Source: an uncultured Lachnospiraceae bacterium (GTDB lineage Bacteria > Bacillota > Clostridia > Lachnospirales > Lachnospiraceae). From it: a DNA stretch of 10,111 nt. The stretch covers positions 1 to 10,111 of the forward strand of contig CAKRFU010000041.1 of NCBI GenBank assembly GCA_934320845.1, read 5' to 3'. Below, in pieces: positions 1 to 6,173 of this stretch. Position 1 is the stretch's first letter, and each line of letters opens with the position of its first letter. A model generated the notes under the pieces. The model did not search any database and was not told the origin of the DNA. It saw only the letters and a program-made list of their open reading frames with translations. Made by a program: the position numbers and the translations under genes.

Positions 1-147
1 GGAAAAATCATTGCAGTTGTTCATCGAATAGATGATGTGGAAGAAAAATGGGTGGTTGCACCGGAAAATGTGACTTTTACAAAAGAGGAAATTAACAGAC
101 AGATTTATTTTCAGGAACAGTATTTTAACAGTGAGATTATTATGTAG
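1..147 (+). CDS. Inorganic pyrophosphatase-like protein, C-terminal end (partial)
   Basis: Frame 1 is open from the first base for 48 codons and ends at a TAG. The visible tail contains IIAVVHRIDDVEEKWVVAP and ends FQEQYFNSEIIM. I recognise this from memory as the C-terminus of the short (about 110-residue) Firmicutes proteins annotated as inorganic pyrophosphatase, which would hydrolyse pyrophosphate to phosphate in the cytoplasm. The catalytic part lies upstream of the window, so activity cannot be judged. The next gene starts 72 bases later with its own ribosome binding site, and no convincing terminator lies between them. The family call rests on tail similarity only and could be wrong. 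Confidence 0.6.
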   Translation, partial: GKIIAVVHRIDDVEEKWVVAPENVTFTKEEINRQIYFQEQYFNSEIIM

Positions 148-219
148 GATGTTTAAAAATGCAAAAAGGGCATTAAACAAAATGGGATAGTTTAAGAAGT
201 ACATGAGAAAGGAGAATTT

Positions 220-1071
220 ATGAAAATAGCAGTTTTATCAGATATACATGGAAACTATAAAGCATTAAAGAAATGTTTGGAGCATTGTAAAACGCAAAAT
301 ATTGATGCGTATGCTTTTTTGGGGGACTATCTGGGAGAATGTCCATTTCCGCAAAAAACGATGGAAATCCTTTATGATATGCGTGAAAAATATCAATGTT
401 TTTTTATCAGGGGCAATAAGGAGGATTATTGGATAAATCGTCGTAAAAATATTAATTGTGATTGGAAAAATGGTAATCGCAGTGTTGGTGCCATGATTTA
501 TTGTTATGAAAATCTGACATCAAAAGATATTGATTTTTTTGAGAATTTGCCAATATGTGAAAACGTTAAATTTGATGGTTTTGAAGATATTTTATTATGT
601 CATGGAGAACCAAATGATAATAGGGGAAAATTGCTGCCTGATGATGAAAAAACAAAAGAGATTGTTAATAGTTGTGTGGAACGCTATATAGTATGCGGTC
701 ACACACATATTCAGCAGGTGATTTTTAATGACAGGAAAATTGTTTTAAATCCCGGAGCGGTAGGAGTTCCGCTTAACAGTGAAGCTAAAACGCAATATAT
801 GATACTTGAGTCTATCGGACGGGAGTGGAAGTATAAATTTGTTTCTTTAGATTATGATGTTGATGGTGTGATAAATGAAATGCACGCATCCGGACTTTGG
901 GATATTACACCGTACTGGTGCAGGATTACAAAACATTTGCTTTATACAGGAAAAATTTCTCATGGAACTGTTTTAAATGAGGCAATGCGGTTAAACGGAT
1001 ACAAGGACGCATGGTATAATGTTGATGACCAATATTGGAATAAGGCATTAAAGAATTTAGGGATTGAATAA
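220..1071 (+). CDS. Calcineurin-like metallophosphoesterase (YfcE/MJ0936-type)
   Basis: A 283-residue cytoplasmic protein starting at an ATG 5 bases after GGAG (211-214). Metallophosphoesterase motifs appear in order: DIHGN (Asp8, His10), LGDY (Asp36), RGNKE (Asn66), CHGEP (His128) and GHTH (His161, His163), then NPGAVGVP (177-184), the usual NPGS-like turn. These residues normally build a two-metal site that hydrolyses phosphomono- or phosphodiesters. The third motif reads GNKE where the classic form is GNHE. Lys or Cys at this spot is tolerated in YfcE-like relatives, so activity is still likely. Residues from about 200 on form a C-terminal extension with DITPYWCR and a Trp/Tyr-rich end, beyond the compact catalytic core. 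Signal peptide and membrane segments are absent. Its substrate cannot be read from sequence; the neighbours (pyrophosphatase, GNAT) give no clear pathway. Confidence 0.88.
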   Translation: MKIAVLSDIHGNYKALKKCLEHCKTQNIDAYAFLGDYLGECPFPQKTMEILYDMREKYQCFFIRGNKEDYWINRRKNINCDWKNGNRSVGAMIYCYENLTSKDIDFFENLPICENVKFDGFEDILLCHGEPNDNRGKLLPDDEKTKEIVNSCVERYIVCGHTHIQQVIFNDRKIVLNPGAVGVPLNSEAKTQYMILESIGREWKYKFVSLDYDVDGVINEMHASGLWDITPYWCRITKHLLYTGKISHGTVLNEAMRLNGYKDAWYNVDDQYWNKALKNLGIE

Positions 1072-1138
1072 AAATATATAATGTTATTTGGAACTAAATT
1101 AAGATAATTAAATAAGTGATTGTTAAAATGATTATATG

Positions 1139-1167
1139 TTAAATTATTTTTAGTCGCATATTATAAT
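1139..1167 (+). promoter_or_regulatory. Candidate sigma-A promoter for the GNAT gene
   Basis: A perfect TATAAT at 1162-1167 lies 17 bases after TTAAAT (1139-1144), a weak -35 matching 3 of 6 positions. The transcript would have a leader of about 40 bases before the ATG at 1213. The region is so AT-rich that a chance -10 match is plausible. Confidence 0.35.
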
Positions 1168-1212
1168 AATAATATTGCAATTAACTAAAATAAATTCAGA
1201 AGGAAAAAATTT

Positions 1213-1773
1213 ATGGAGCATAAAGGAACAGTGCGTTTAGAAACTGACAGACTGCTACTTCGTCCTTTTAAGATAGAAGATGCAGAGGATGTTTTTAATA
1301 ATTGGGCATCAGATGATGAAGTGACAAAATATCTAACATGGCCTACACATTCCAGTGTGGAAATGTCAAGAAGTTATATGGAATTTTGTATAAATGGATA
1401 TAATGAAAAAAATATATATCAATGGGGTATTGAGTTGAAAAATTCACATGAACTTATCGGAAATATATCTGTTGTAAAAATTATTGATGAAATTGACAGC
1501 ATGGAATTAGGCTGGGTTATAGGTCGCAAATGGTGGGGAAATGGTTATACGGCAGAAGCGGCGGAAAGGCTGTTGAAATTTTTATTTACAGAAGTTGGAG
1601 CAAACAGAATTTGTGCCGGACATGATATAAACAATCCTAACTCTGGTCGTGTTATGCAGAAAATAGGTATGAAATATGAGGGAACTTTGCGGCAATCTGG
1701 TAAGAATAATCGAGGCATAGTTGACATGGCACATTATTCTGTTTTGAAAGAGGAGTGGGAGAAGAGATTTTGA
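1213..1773 (+). CDS. GNAT-family N-acetyltransferase (RimJ/RimL type)
   Basis: A 186-residue cytoplasmic enzyme that would transfer acetyl from acetyl-CoA to an amino group. It begins with the signature ETDRLLLRPF (10-19). The acetyl-CoA pyrophosphate-binding loop sits in LGWVIGRKWWGNGYTAEA (99-116), followed by the late-strand motif NNPNSGRVMQKIGM (140-153) and YEGTLRQ (155-161). This order and the length fit the Acetyltransf_3/RimJ-RimL group, which includes ribosomal-protein N-terminal acetyltransferases but mostly enzymes of unknown substrate. AGAAGGA lies upstream of the ATG at usable spacing. The gene stands alone, with 141 bases of AT-rich DNA before it and a terminator about 90 bases after it. 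The acceptor substrate is unknown. Confidence 0.88.
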   Translation: MEHKGTVRLETDRLLLRPFKIEDAEDVFNNWASDDEVTKYLTWPTHSSVEMSRSYMEFCINGYNEKNIYQWGIELKNSHELIGNISVVKIIDEIDSMELGWVIGRKWWGNGYTAEAAERLLKFLFTEVGANRICAGHDINNPNSGRVMQKIGMKYEGTLRQSGKNNRGIVDMAHYSVLKEEWEKRF

Positions 1774-1862
1774 GTTGATTTTATTAAAGAATACAGTTAG
1801 ATGACATATGTAGAAGCGGTAAAACAGAATTTGAAATTACATAAAAATAGCAGATTAAAAAT

Positions 1863-1902
1863 GTCGAAGGTTAGTGTTTATAGGAACTTTCGGCGTTTTT
1901 TT
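1863..1902 (+). terminator. Intrinsic terminator after the GNAT gene
   Basis: A 10-bp stem pairs 1863-1872 (GTCGAAGGTT) with 1885-1894 (AACTTTCGGC), using two G-U pairs and a 12-base loop. It is followed at once by G and seven T. The position after the acetyltransferase stop fits, although about 90 bases of trailer precede it. Confidence 0.75.
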
Positions 1903-1949
1903 ATGTTATAGGAAACACGAAGTTTCCTATAACATAAAAAAACTTCGTG
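1895..1949. repeat. Perfect 22-bp inverted repeat overlapping a competing 10-bp inverted repeat
   Basis: The arm 1895-1916 is the exact reverse complement of 1922-1943, with only a 5-base loop (ACGAA). The loop and the start of the right arm also form the left arm of a second perfect repeat: CACGAAGTTT (1916-1925) pairs with AAACTTCGTG (1940-1949). The two hairpins cannot coexist. The left arm begins with the T-run of the terminator at 1863-1902. No T-run follows the right arm, so it is not an ordinary + strand terminator. Confidence 0.85.
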
Positions 1950-2025
1950 AGGATGCGCATTTCGCGGAAAGGAAATAAATGCTACGCATTCCGCTCAAGC
2001 TCGAAAGAGTCGCAAGCGACTCTTT
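1944..2025. repeat. GC-richer hairpin block, possible dispersed palindromic repeat unit
   Basis: This stretch is visibly richer in G+C than its surroundings. It ends in a perfect 10-bp inverted repeat, AAAGAGTCGC (2004-2013) with GCGACTCTTT (2016-2025). A weaker stem pairs GCGGAA (1964-1969) with TTCCGC (1989-1994). The two halves ATGCGCATTTCGCGG and CTACGCATTCCGCTC look like diverged direct copies. No open frame of note crosses it. The build resembles REP/MITE-like intergenic repeats, but copy number cannot be checked here. Confidence 0.45.
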
Positions 2026-2095
2026 GTACTAATACAGCTTATATCAATTTATGAGTAAAAACAGCCACAGCAAAAATAATTCTATGTAAAAAATC

Positions 2096-2124
2096 TTGAC
2101 TTTCCGGGTCGGTTGTTGTAGACT
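2096..2124 (+). promoter_or_regulatory. Promoter of the repressor/protease pair
   Basis: TTGACT (2096-2101) and TAGACT (2119-2124) are separated by exactly 17 bases. The -35 matches 5 of 6 and the -10 matches 4 of 6 consensus positions. Start of transcription would be near 2131, giving a leader of roughly 140 bases before the repressor ATG. Confidence 0.65.
2107..2124. promoter_or_regulatory. Operator candidate 1 (BlaI/MecI type), over the -10
   Basis: GGTCGGTTGTTGTAGACT has the form GTC-N10-GAC and contains TGTAGAC, like the TGTA/TACA dyads bound by BlaI-family repressors. It covers the promoter spacer and the whole -10, where bound repressor would block RNA polymerase. A near copy lies 32 bases downstream. 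Confidence 0.6.
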
Positions 2125-2136
2125 GATTTTAAATTA

Positions 2137-2158
2137 TTGGTCGGTTATTACAGACCAA
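2137..2158. promoter_or_regulatory. Operator candidate 2 (BlaI/MecI type), just past the transcription start
   Basis: TTGGTC-N10-GACCAA is a 22-base dyad with perfect 6-base arms. Its core GGTCGGTTATTACAGACC (2139-2156) matches operator 1 at 14 of 18 positions. The 32-base offset is close to three helical turns, so both sites would face the same side of the DNA, as expected for two repressor dimers. Confidence 0.6.
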
Positions 2159-2268
2159 CGCCGATAATTAGTATTTTAATTGCGCGTGATGGCAGGCGAA
2201 AAGCTTATTAGAGCTAAAACAAGAATTATTAATTCTACGTTGCACTAAATTGAAAGGAAATCAATAAT

Positions 2269-2631
2269 ATGGAATATTTGAAATTATGCGACAGTGATTA
2301 TCGTTTTATGACAATTGTATGGGATAATGCACCTGTATCTTCGGGCAGATTAGTGCAGCTTTGCAATGAGCAGCTTGGGTGGAAGAAGTCAACGACATAT
2401 ACAGCTATTAAGAAATTGGCACAGAAAGGGTATCTTGTCAATGAAAATGCAGTAGTGTCTGTTGTTATTCCGAGGGAGCGGGTACAGCATGATGAATCAA
2501 ATTATTTTGTTGAAAGGACTTTTGGAGGCTCATTGCCGGGATTTTTGACAGCGTTTCTCGGAGAAAAGAAAATTTCCAAAAAAGAAGCAGATAAAATAAA
2601 AAAAATTATAGATTCTTACAGTGAAAAATAA
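2269..2631 (+). CDS. BlaI/MecI/CopY-family transcriptional repressor
   Basis: A 120-residue cytoplasmic DNA-binding protein. Residues 1-70 form the winged helix of the Penicillinase_R family, with the recognition-helix region GWKKSTTYTAIKKLAQKGYL (37-56). Residues from about 75 on carry the helical dimerisation tail, ending KKEADKIKKIIDSYSEK. Length matches the family (about 120-130). The ATG lies 8-10 bases after AAAGGAAA (2253-2260). Members of this family bind DNA as dimers and are inactivated by proteolysis when a partner M56 membrane protease senses its signal. That partner is encoded 123 bases downstream on the same strand. The two dyads at 2107-2158 are its likely binding sites, which implies autorepression. 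I leave the symbol empty because nothing ties this copy to beta-lactam resistance. Confidence 0.9.
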   Translation: MEYLKLCDSDYRFMTIVWDNAPVSSGRLVQLCNEQLGWKKSTTYTAIKKLAQKGYLVNENAVVSVVIPRERVQHDESNYFVERTFGGSLPGFLTAFLGEKKISKKEADKIKKIIDSYSEK

Positions 2632-2754
2632 AAGTCAATTAAAAGAAAAATTTTAAAGAGAAATCATATAAAATTAAATGAGTACAACGAAAATTAAATC
2701 TTTGGTTAATATATCAATCATTAATTATTCGTTATACTTGTGAGGGGGAGTATA

Positions 2755-4605
2755 GTGTTACAAAATATTTTTACATATTTATTTAACAATGGTTTGCGGG
2801 TAAGTGTTGTAATTTTGATTGTTTTTGTAGTTCGTTTATTTTTTCGCAATGTTCCGAAAAAATACAGCTATATTTTGTGGATGATTGTTGGAATTTATCT
2901 TTTATGTCCGGTTAGGGTGAGTTCTCCGATTAGTATTTACAATTTGGTGAATAATACTTCAGATATGGCTGCTAAAAATTGTTTTTTATCTGCAAATCTA
3001 AATTTTTGGGGAAATAAAGCGGAAAAAATTAAGAATAATAACAGCGACAGGAAAAGTAATATAAGAACCGACAAAAAAAGCAGCATTGAAAGTAATAATA
3101 ACAATGTTGAAAAAAGTAATTTAAAAAATGAGAAAGATAATGCAGAAAAAAGTAATTTAAAAAATGAGAAAGATAATGCAGAAAAAAGTAGTTTAAAAAA
3201 TGAGAAAGATGATGCAGAAAAAAGCGGTTTGAAATTCAATAAAAAAATCAATAAAACTAATAATAAAAAAAGTAATCTGAAAAGTAATGAGGTTAGTAAT
3301 AGTAACAAAAGTTATGATATTTCTGCTATGACTGACATTAGTAATAAACAGACTATGGCAGTATGGAAGAATTTTATTACACGGGATTTTATGCTTTCAG
3401 CAGTTTCATATATCTGGCTTTTTGGCTGTATTTTTTTGATTGCATGGAATATGTTTTGGTTTTGGAGAATAAAGAAAAACATTTCTATGGCGATTCGTTG
3501 GAAGGATAATATTTACGAATGTGATAATATCAGTACACCTTTTGTATTAGGCATTGTTAAAGCTAAAATTTATATTCCGTTTCATTTAGGAAAGAAAGAA
3601 CGGGAGTATATTCTTTTGCATGAATATTACCATATTCAAAGAAAGGACCAGTTTATTAAGCTTTGCGCGTATTTGTTGTGCATAATTTATTGGTTTCATC
3701 CGCTTGTTTGGATTTCTTATTTTGCTATGATTCGTGATATGGAAATGAGTTGTGATGAATATGTTTTGAAACACAGTGCAAACGATATTCGTGCTGATTA
3801 CAGTACATTGTTATTGGATTTTGCGACAAAAACACAGGCTTTTAGTGCAGGATTGCTGGCTTTTGGTGAGTCGGATACGAGAAGGAGAGTGAAAAATATC
3901 ATGAAGTTTACTACAAGAAAAAAATGGGTTGGAATTGTTGCGGCAGTTGTGATAATAATTACCGGGATTTCATGTCTGACAAATGCTGTTAATAATACAG
4001 AGACACGGAGCAATAAAATTGCAGACACGTCGGCAGTAAAAAAAAGTAAATCAGTGTCAGATAATAAACATGTGATAAAGGTTGGCACAAAAAACAGCAT
4101 TCCGATAGAAGCAATTCCTGAAAATGTTGAATCAGCGGCAATACCTATATTGAAAAAAATAGAACAGACTTTTCCTAAAGAAGTGTATCAGGAAATATTG
4201 CACAAGGGACAAATACATTTAAAAAAATATAAGAGTGGAGAAATAGTATGTAGTATAACTAACAAAAACATAGATGATACAATTTATCTTGATTTGTATT
4301 TTGACGGAAACGGTGTTTTGACGAATATGCTTAATTACTGCAAGGTGAAAAAGTTACAAAATATAAGTAAACGTGCTGAAGTGAATAAGGTTGTTAATTT
4401 TGCAAAAACTTTTTTAAACACTGAGGTCACATATAGCAAAAAGAAAAAGAATAATAGTACAGATGGTGTAACGATAACGGAGGGTAAATTACCGGAGTTA
4501 TACCAAAATTCAAACTGTTTAAGTGGATATAAAGATAGTTTGGGCAATATTTATTTCTATAACAGAGACAGGGGAATGATAATAAGTTTTTACATGGATG
4601 AGTGA
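2755..4605 (+). CDS. BlaR1/MecR1-like M56 membrane metalloprotease sensor without a penicillin-binding domain
   Basis: A 616-residue membrane protein. I place the start at GTG 2755, 6 bases after GAGGGGG (2742-2748); the in-frame GTG at 2740 would put that ribosome site inside the gene. Membrane segments are predicted near residues 16-30, 36-52, 211-238 and 390-409. The M56 zinc site is HEYYH (His289, Glu290, His293) with the third-ligand region DMEMSCDEY (328-336). BlaR1 topology places this protease domain in the cytoplasm, where it would act on the repressor upstream. The loop between segments 2 and 3, extracytoplasmic in BlaR1, is about 155 residues here and carries a Lys/Asn/Ser-rich insertion with 12-residue repeats (119-154). 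The C-terminal domain (410-616) should also be outside. I see no SxxK/SxN/KTG penicillin-binding motifs there, so the ligand is not evidently a beta-lactam. It is likely cotranscribed with the repressor. Confidence 0.88.
   Translation: MLQNIFTYLFNNGLRVSVVILIVFVVRLFFRNVPKKYSYILWMIVGIYLLCPVRVSSPISIYNLVNNTSDMAAKNCFLSANLNFWGNKAEKIKNNNSDRKSNIRTDKKSSIESNNNNVEKSNLKNEKDNAEKSNLKNEKDNAEKSSLKNEKDDAEKSGLKFNKKINKTNNKKSNLKSNEVSNSNKSYDISAMTDISNKQTMAVWKNFITRDFMLSAVSYIWLFGCIFLIAWNMFWFWRIKKNISMAIRWKDNIYECDNISTPFVLGIVKAKIYIPFHLGKKEREYILLHEYYHIQRKDQFIKLCAYLLCIIYWFHPLVWISYFAMIRDMEMSCDEYVLKHSANDIRADYSTLLLDFATKTQAFSAGLLAFGESDTRRRVKNIMKFTTRKKWVGIVAAVVIIITGISCLTNAVNNTETRSNKIADTSAVKKSKSVSDNKHVIKVGTKNSIPIEAIPENVESAAIPILKKIEQTFPKEVYQEILHKGQIHLKKYKSGEIVCSITNKNIDDTIYLDLYFDGNGVLTNMLNYCKVKKLQNISKRAEVNKVVNFAKTFLNTEVTYSKKKKNNSTDGVTITEGKLPELYQNSNCLSGYKDSLGNIYFYNRDRGMIISFYMDE
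3109..3234 (+). repeat. 36-bp in-frame tandem repeat (3.5 copies)
   Basis: Copies lie at 3109-3144, 3145-3180 and 3181-3216, with a partial fourth at 3217-3234. The first two are identical; the third differs by two A-to-G changes. Each encodes 12 residues of the form EKSNLKNEKDNA. The unit length is a multiple of three, so copy number can change without shifting the frame. The repeat sits in the extracytoplasmic loop of the M56 protein. Confidence 0.95.
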
Positions 4606-4756
4606 TTTTGACTTAATACATGCCTGAGAAGTATAACTATAAAATATAGTGAATTTCATGGATAGATTTTTTGTAACAAAATCTAATATATAAGACATTT
4701 ACAGAGATTATTCAAAAATAAACGTAATAAAATATCAACAAAGCCTTATTTTATAT

Positions 4757-4850
4757 AACTGAGAACGATTTCATAACATTCTTTCTTCATAATCATTTTA
4801 AGCATACTGTTGTGACGAAAACAGTCGATTCTAAAAATCTGTTCTCAGTT
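4757..4850. repeat. Inverted repeat enclosing 63 bases, followed by a T-run
   Basis: AACTGAGAAC (4757-4766) is the exact reverse complement of GTTCTCAGTT (4841-4850). After one bulged T, GATTT (4767-4771) also pairs with AAATC (4835-4839), giving a 15-bp stem. Inside it lies ACTGTT (4806-4811) with AACAGT (4820-4825). Five T follow directly after the T-T end of the right arm. The flanks TTTTATAT and TTTTATCT match at 7 of 8 positions. It could be the terminator of the M56 gene, a folded leader, or a small mobile repeat. Confidence 0.55.
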
Positions 4851-4956
4851 TTTTATCTTAATTCTGCAAACGATTTCAAATATTCTAATTGTTTTTCATC
4901 TGATTTATGAATATTATTTCATCATCAACAAAAAACAAACCGCTTCAACGATTTAT

Positions 4957-4985
4957 TTTATATTGGATTAAATTTCTGATATAAA
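4957..4985 (+). promoter_or_regulatory. Weak promoter candidate for the sulfate transport operon
   Basis: TTTATA (4957-4962) and TATAAA (4980-4985) are 17 bases apart, with TG just before the -10. A second TATAAA lies at 4992-4997 without a matching -35. One of these probably starts the operon, but the local AT content makes the choice uncertain. ATTCC inside the region recalls Rrf2/CymR-type sulfur regulator sites, though no clear dyad is visible. Confidence 0.35.
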
Positions 4986-5052
4986 TTCCGGTATAAAACA
5001 TTTTAAGTTTATATCATGATTAAAAACAGGCGGGGAAAGAGAGGCAGATATT

Positions 5053-6144
5053 ATGAGAGTGAAAAAGATTATTACATTATTTACAGTGACAGCGTTGACA
5101 TTGGGGAGTCTTACAGGCTGCGGTTCAAAAGCCGGAACAGACAGTAAAAAGAGTGATGCTTCTTCTAATAAAAAGGTTGAGATAACAAATGTTTCTTATG
5201 ATCCGACACGAGAACTTTATGAAGAATATAATAAAATTTTTCAGAAGCATTGGAAACAAAAATCAGGTCAGGATGTTTCAATAATTCAGTCACACGGAGG
5301 TTCAGGCAAGCAGGCACTTGAGGTTGCAAACGGGCTTCAGGCAGATGTGGTAACGCTTGCACTTGAAGGTGATGTTGATGCAGTGAAAGATGCGGGACTT
5401 ATTGATGATGGTTATGTGAATGAGTTTGAGCGTGACAGTTCGCCGTATACATCTTCTATTGTATTTCTTGTCAGAAAAGGAAATCCTAAAAAAATTCTCG
5501 ACTGGAGTGATTTGCTTAGAAATGATGTTGGTGTTATAACACCTAATCCAAAGACATCAGGCGGTGCAAGATGGAACTATCTTGCGGCATGGTATTATTT
5601 TGAAAAACAGGGACAGAGCGAGGATGAGATAAAGGAGAGCATGAAAAAGTTATATAAGAATGTTCTTGTTCTTGATTCGGGAGCGAGAGGTGCAACTACT
5701 TCATTTGTTGAGAATAAACAGGGAGATGTTCTTCTGGCATGGGAAAATGAAGCATTTCTTTCATTAGATGAACATCCGGGAGAATATGAGATTGTGGTTC
5801 CTTCGGTTTCAATTTTATGCCAGCCGACAGTTGCTGTTGTGGATAAGGTTGTTGACCAGAGAGGAACAAGGAAAGTATCGGAGGAATATTTAAAATATCT
5901 GTATTCTGATGAGGCTCAGAAGTTAGAGGCACAGTGGTATTACCGTCCTTCAAATGAAAAGATTTTGAAAGAGTACAGCTATAAAGGAAGTGGAAATACT
6001 ATTGACAAACTTCCTAAGGATAAAAAGTGGATAATTACCGATGTTGACCTTACTAATATTCAGCATTTTGGCGGCTGGAGTGAAGCGACAAAGAAACATT
6101 TTTCTGACGGTGGAGAGTTTGATTCCATTTATGAGGAAAAATAA
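5053..6144 (+). CDS. sbp: Sulfate/thiosulfate ABC transporter substrate-binding lipoprotein
   Basis: A 363-residue exported lipoprotein that captures sulfate or thiosulfate outside the cell and hands it to the permeases encoded next. The N-terminus is a lipoprotein signal: KK, a hydrophobic stretch, then lipobox SLTGC with lipidated Cys23, followed by a Ser/Lys-rich linker to about residue 42. Family hallmarks of Sbp/CysP follow: VSYDPTRELYEEY (47-59), QSHGGSGKQA (79-88), GLQADVVTLALEGDVD (94-109), TPNPKTSGGARWNYLAAW (163-180) and DSGARGATTSF (208-218). The mature size matches the family, and the SYDPTREL and HGGSGKQ blocks separate it from molybdate-binding ModA. The start has GAGAGG about 8 bases upstream. 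It heads the operon, with 63 bases and a palindrome before the first permease. Whether sulfate or thiosulfate is preferred cannot be read. Confidence 0.95.
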   Translation: MRVKKIITLFTVTALTLGSLTGCGSKAGTDSKKSDASSNKKVEITNVSYDPTRELYEEYNKIFQKHWKQKSGQDVSIIQSHGGSGKQALEVANGLQADVVTLALEGDVDAVKDAGLIDDGYVNEFERDSSPYTSSIVFLVRKGNPKKILDWSDLLRNDVGVITPNPKTSGGARWNYLAAWYYFEKQGQSEDEIKESMKKLYKNVLVLDSGARGATTSFVENKQGDVLLAWENEAFLSLDEHPGEYEIVVPSVSILCQPTVAVVDKVVDQRGTRKVSEEYLKYLYSDEAQKLEAQWYYRPSNEKILKEYSYKGSGNTIDKLPKDKKWIITDVDLTNIQHFGGWSEATKKHFSDGGEFDSIYEEK

Positions 6145-6173
6145 AAAGCTGTTTTAAATGGCATTTTGGTGTT

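Larger units (their letters stand above)
1774..2268. other. 495-bp gap: terminator, hairpin block, then repressor promoter and leader
   Basis: No convincing gene. From left to right it holds about 90 AT-rich bases, a terminator (1863-1902), overlapping inverted repeats (1895-1949), a GC-richer hairpin block (1944-2025), about 70 plain AT-rich bases, a promoter with two operator-like repeats (2096-2158), and a leader of about 140 bases ending in AAAGGAAA (2253-2260) before the ATG at 2269. Confidence 0.7.
4606..5052. other. 447-bp gap between the sensor module and the sulfate operon
   Basis: No open frame with a ribosome binding site was found. The gap is very AT-rich and holds a long-armed inverted repeat followed by a T-run (4757-4855), diverged copies of AACGATTTCA (4764 and 4869), and a weak promoter near 4957-4985. 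No obvious simple terminator directly follows the M56 gene, apart from the 5-bp hairpin CTATAAAATATAG. Confidence 0.6.

Noticed and set aside
151..178. Hairpin GTTTAAAAATGC/GCATTAAAC after the pyrophosphatase fragment
   Set aside because: It needs a three-base bulge, is AT-rich and lacks a T-run, so I do not call a terminator.
385..430. GNKE in place of GNHE in the metallophosphoesterase as a sign of inactivation
   Set aside because: Substitutions at this His occur in active YfcE-like relatives, and all other metal-site motifs are intact.
1801..1911. 36-codon frame (starting MTYVEAVKQNLKLHKNSRLK) after the GNAT gene
   Set aside because: No ribosome binding site, and the frame runs through the terminator stem and the palindrome at 1895. 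Chance frame is more likely.
2702..2738. Possible promoter (TATACT at 2733) directly before the M56 gene
   Set aside because: No -35 at usable spacing, and the start codon would be only about 10 bases from transcription start. Co-transcription with the repressor is simpler.
3109..3234. CRISPR-like repeat array
   Set aside because: The 36-bp units are directly adjacent without spacers and are in frame in a coding gene, so this is a coding tandem repeat.
2937..3308. Leu-rich 123-residue open frame on the minus strand
   Set aside because: It is the complement of the Lys/Asn-rich repeat region of the M56 gene (AAA read as TTT). It has no ribosome binding site, and its apparent membrane character comes from base composition.
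4606..5052. Riboswitch (S-box, T-box or similar) before the sulfate operon
   Set aside because: I see no T-box TGGN/antiterminator core or SAM aptamer signatures, and the inverted repeat ends about 200 bases before the start codon. A covariance-model search would be needed to say more.
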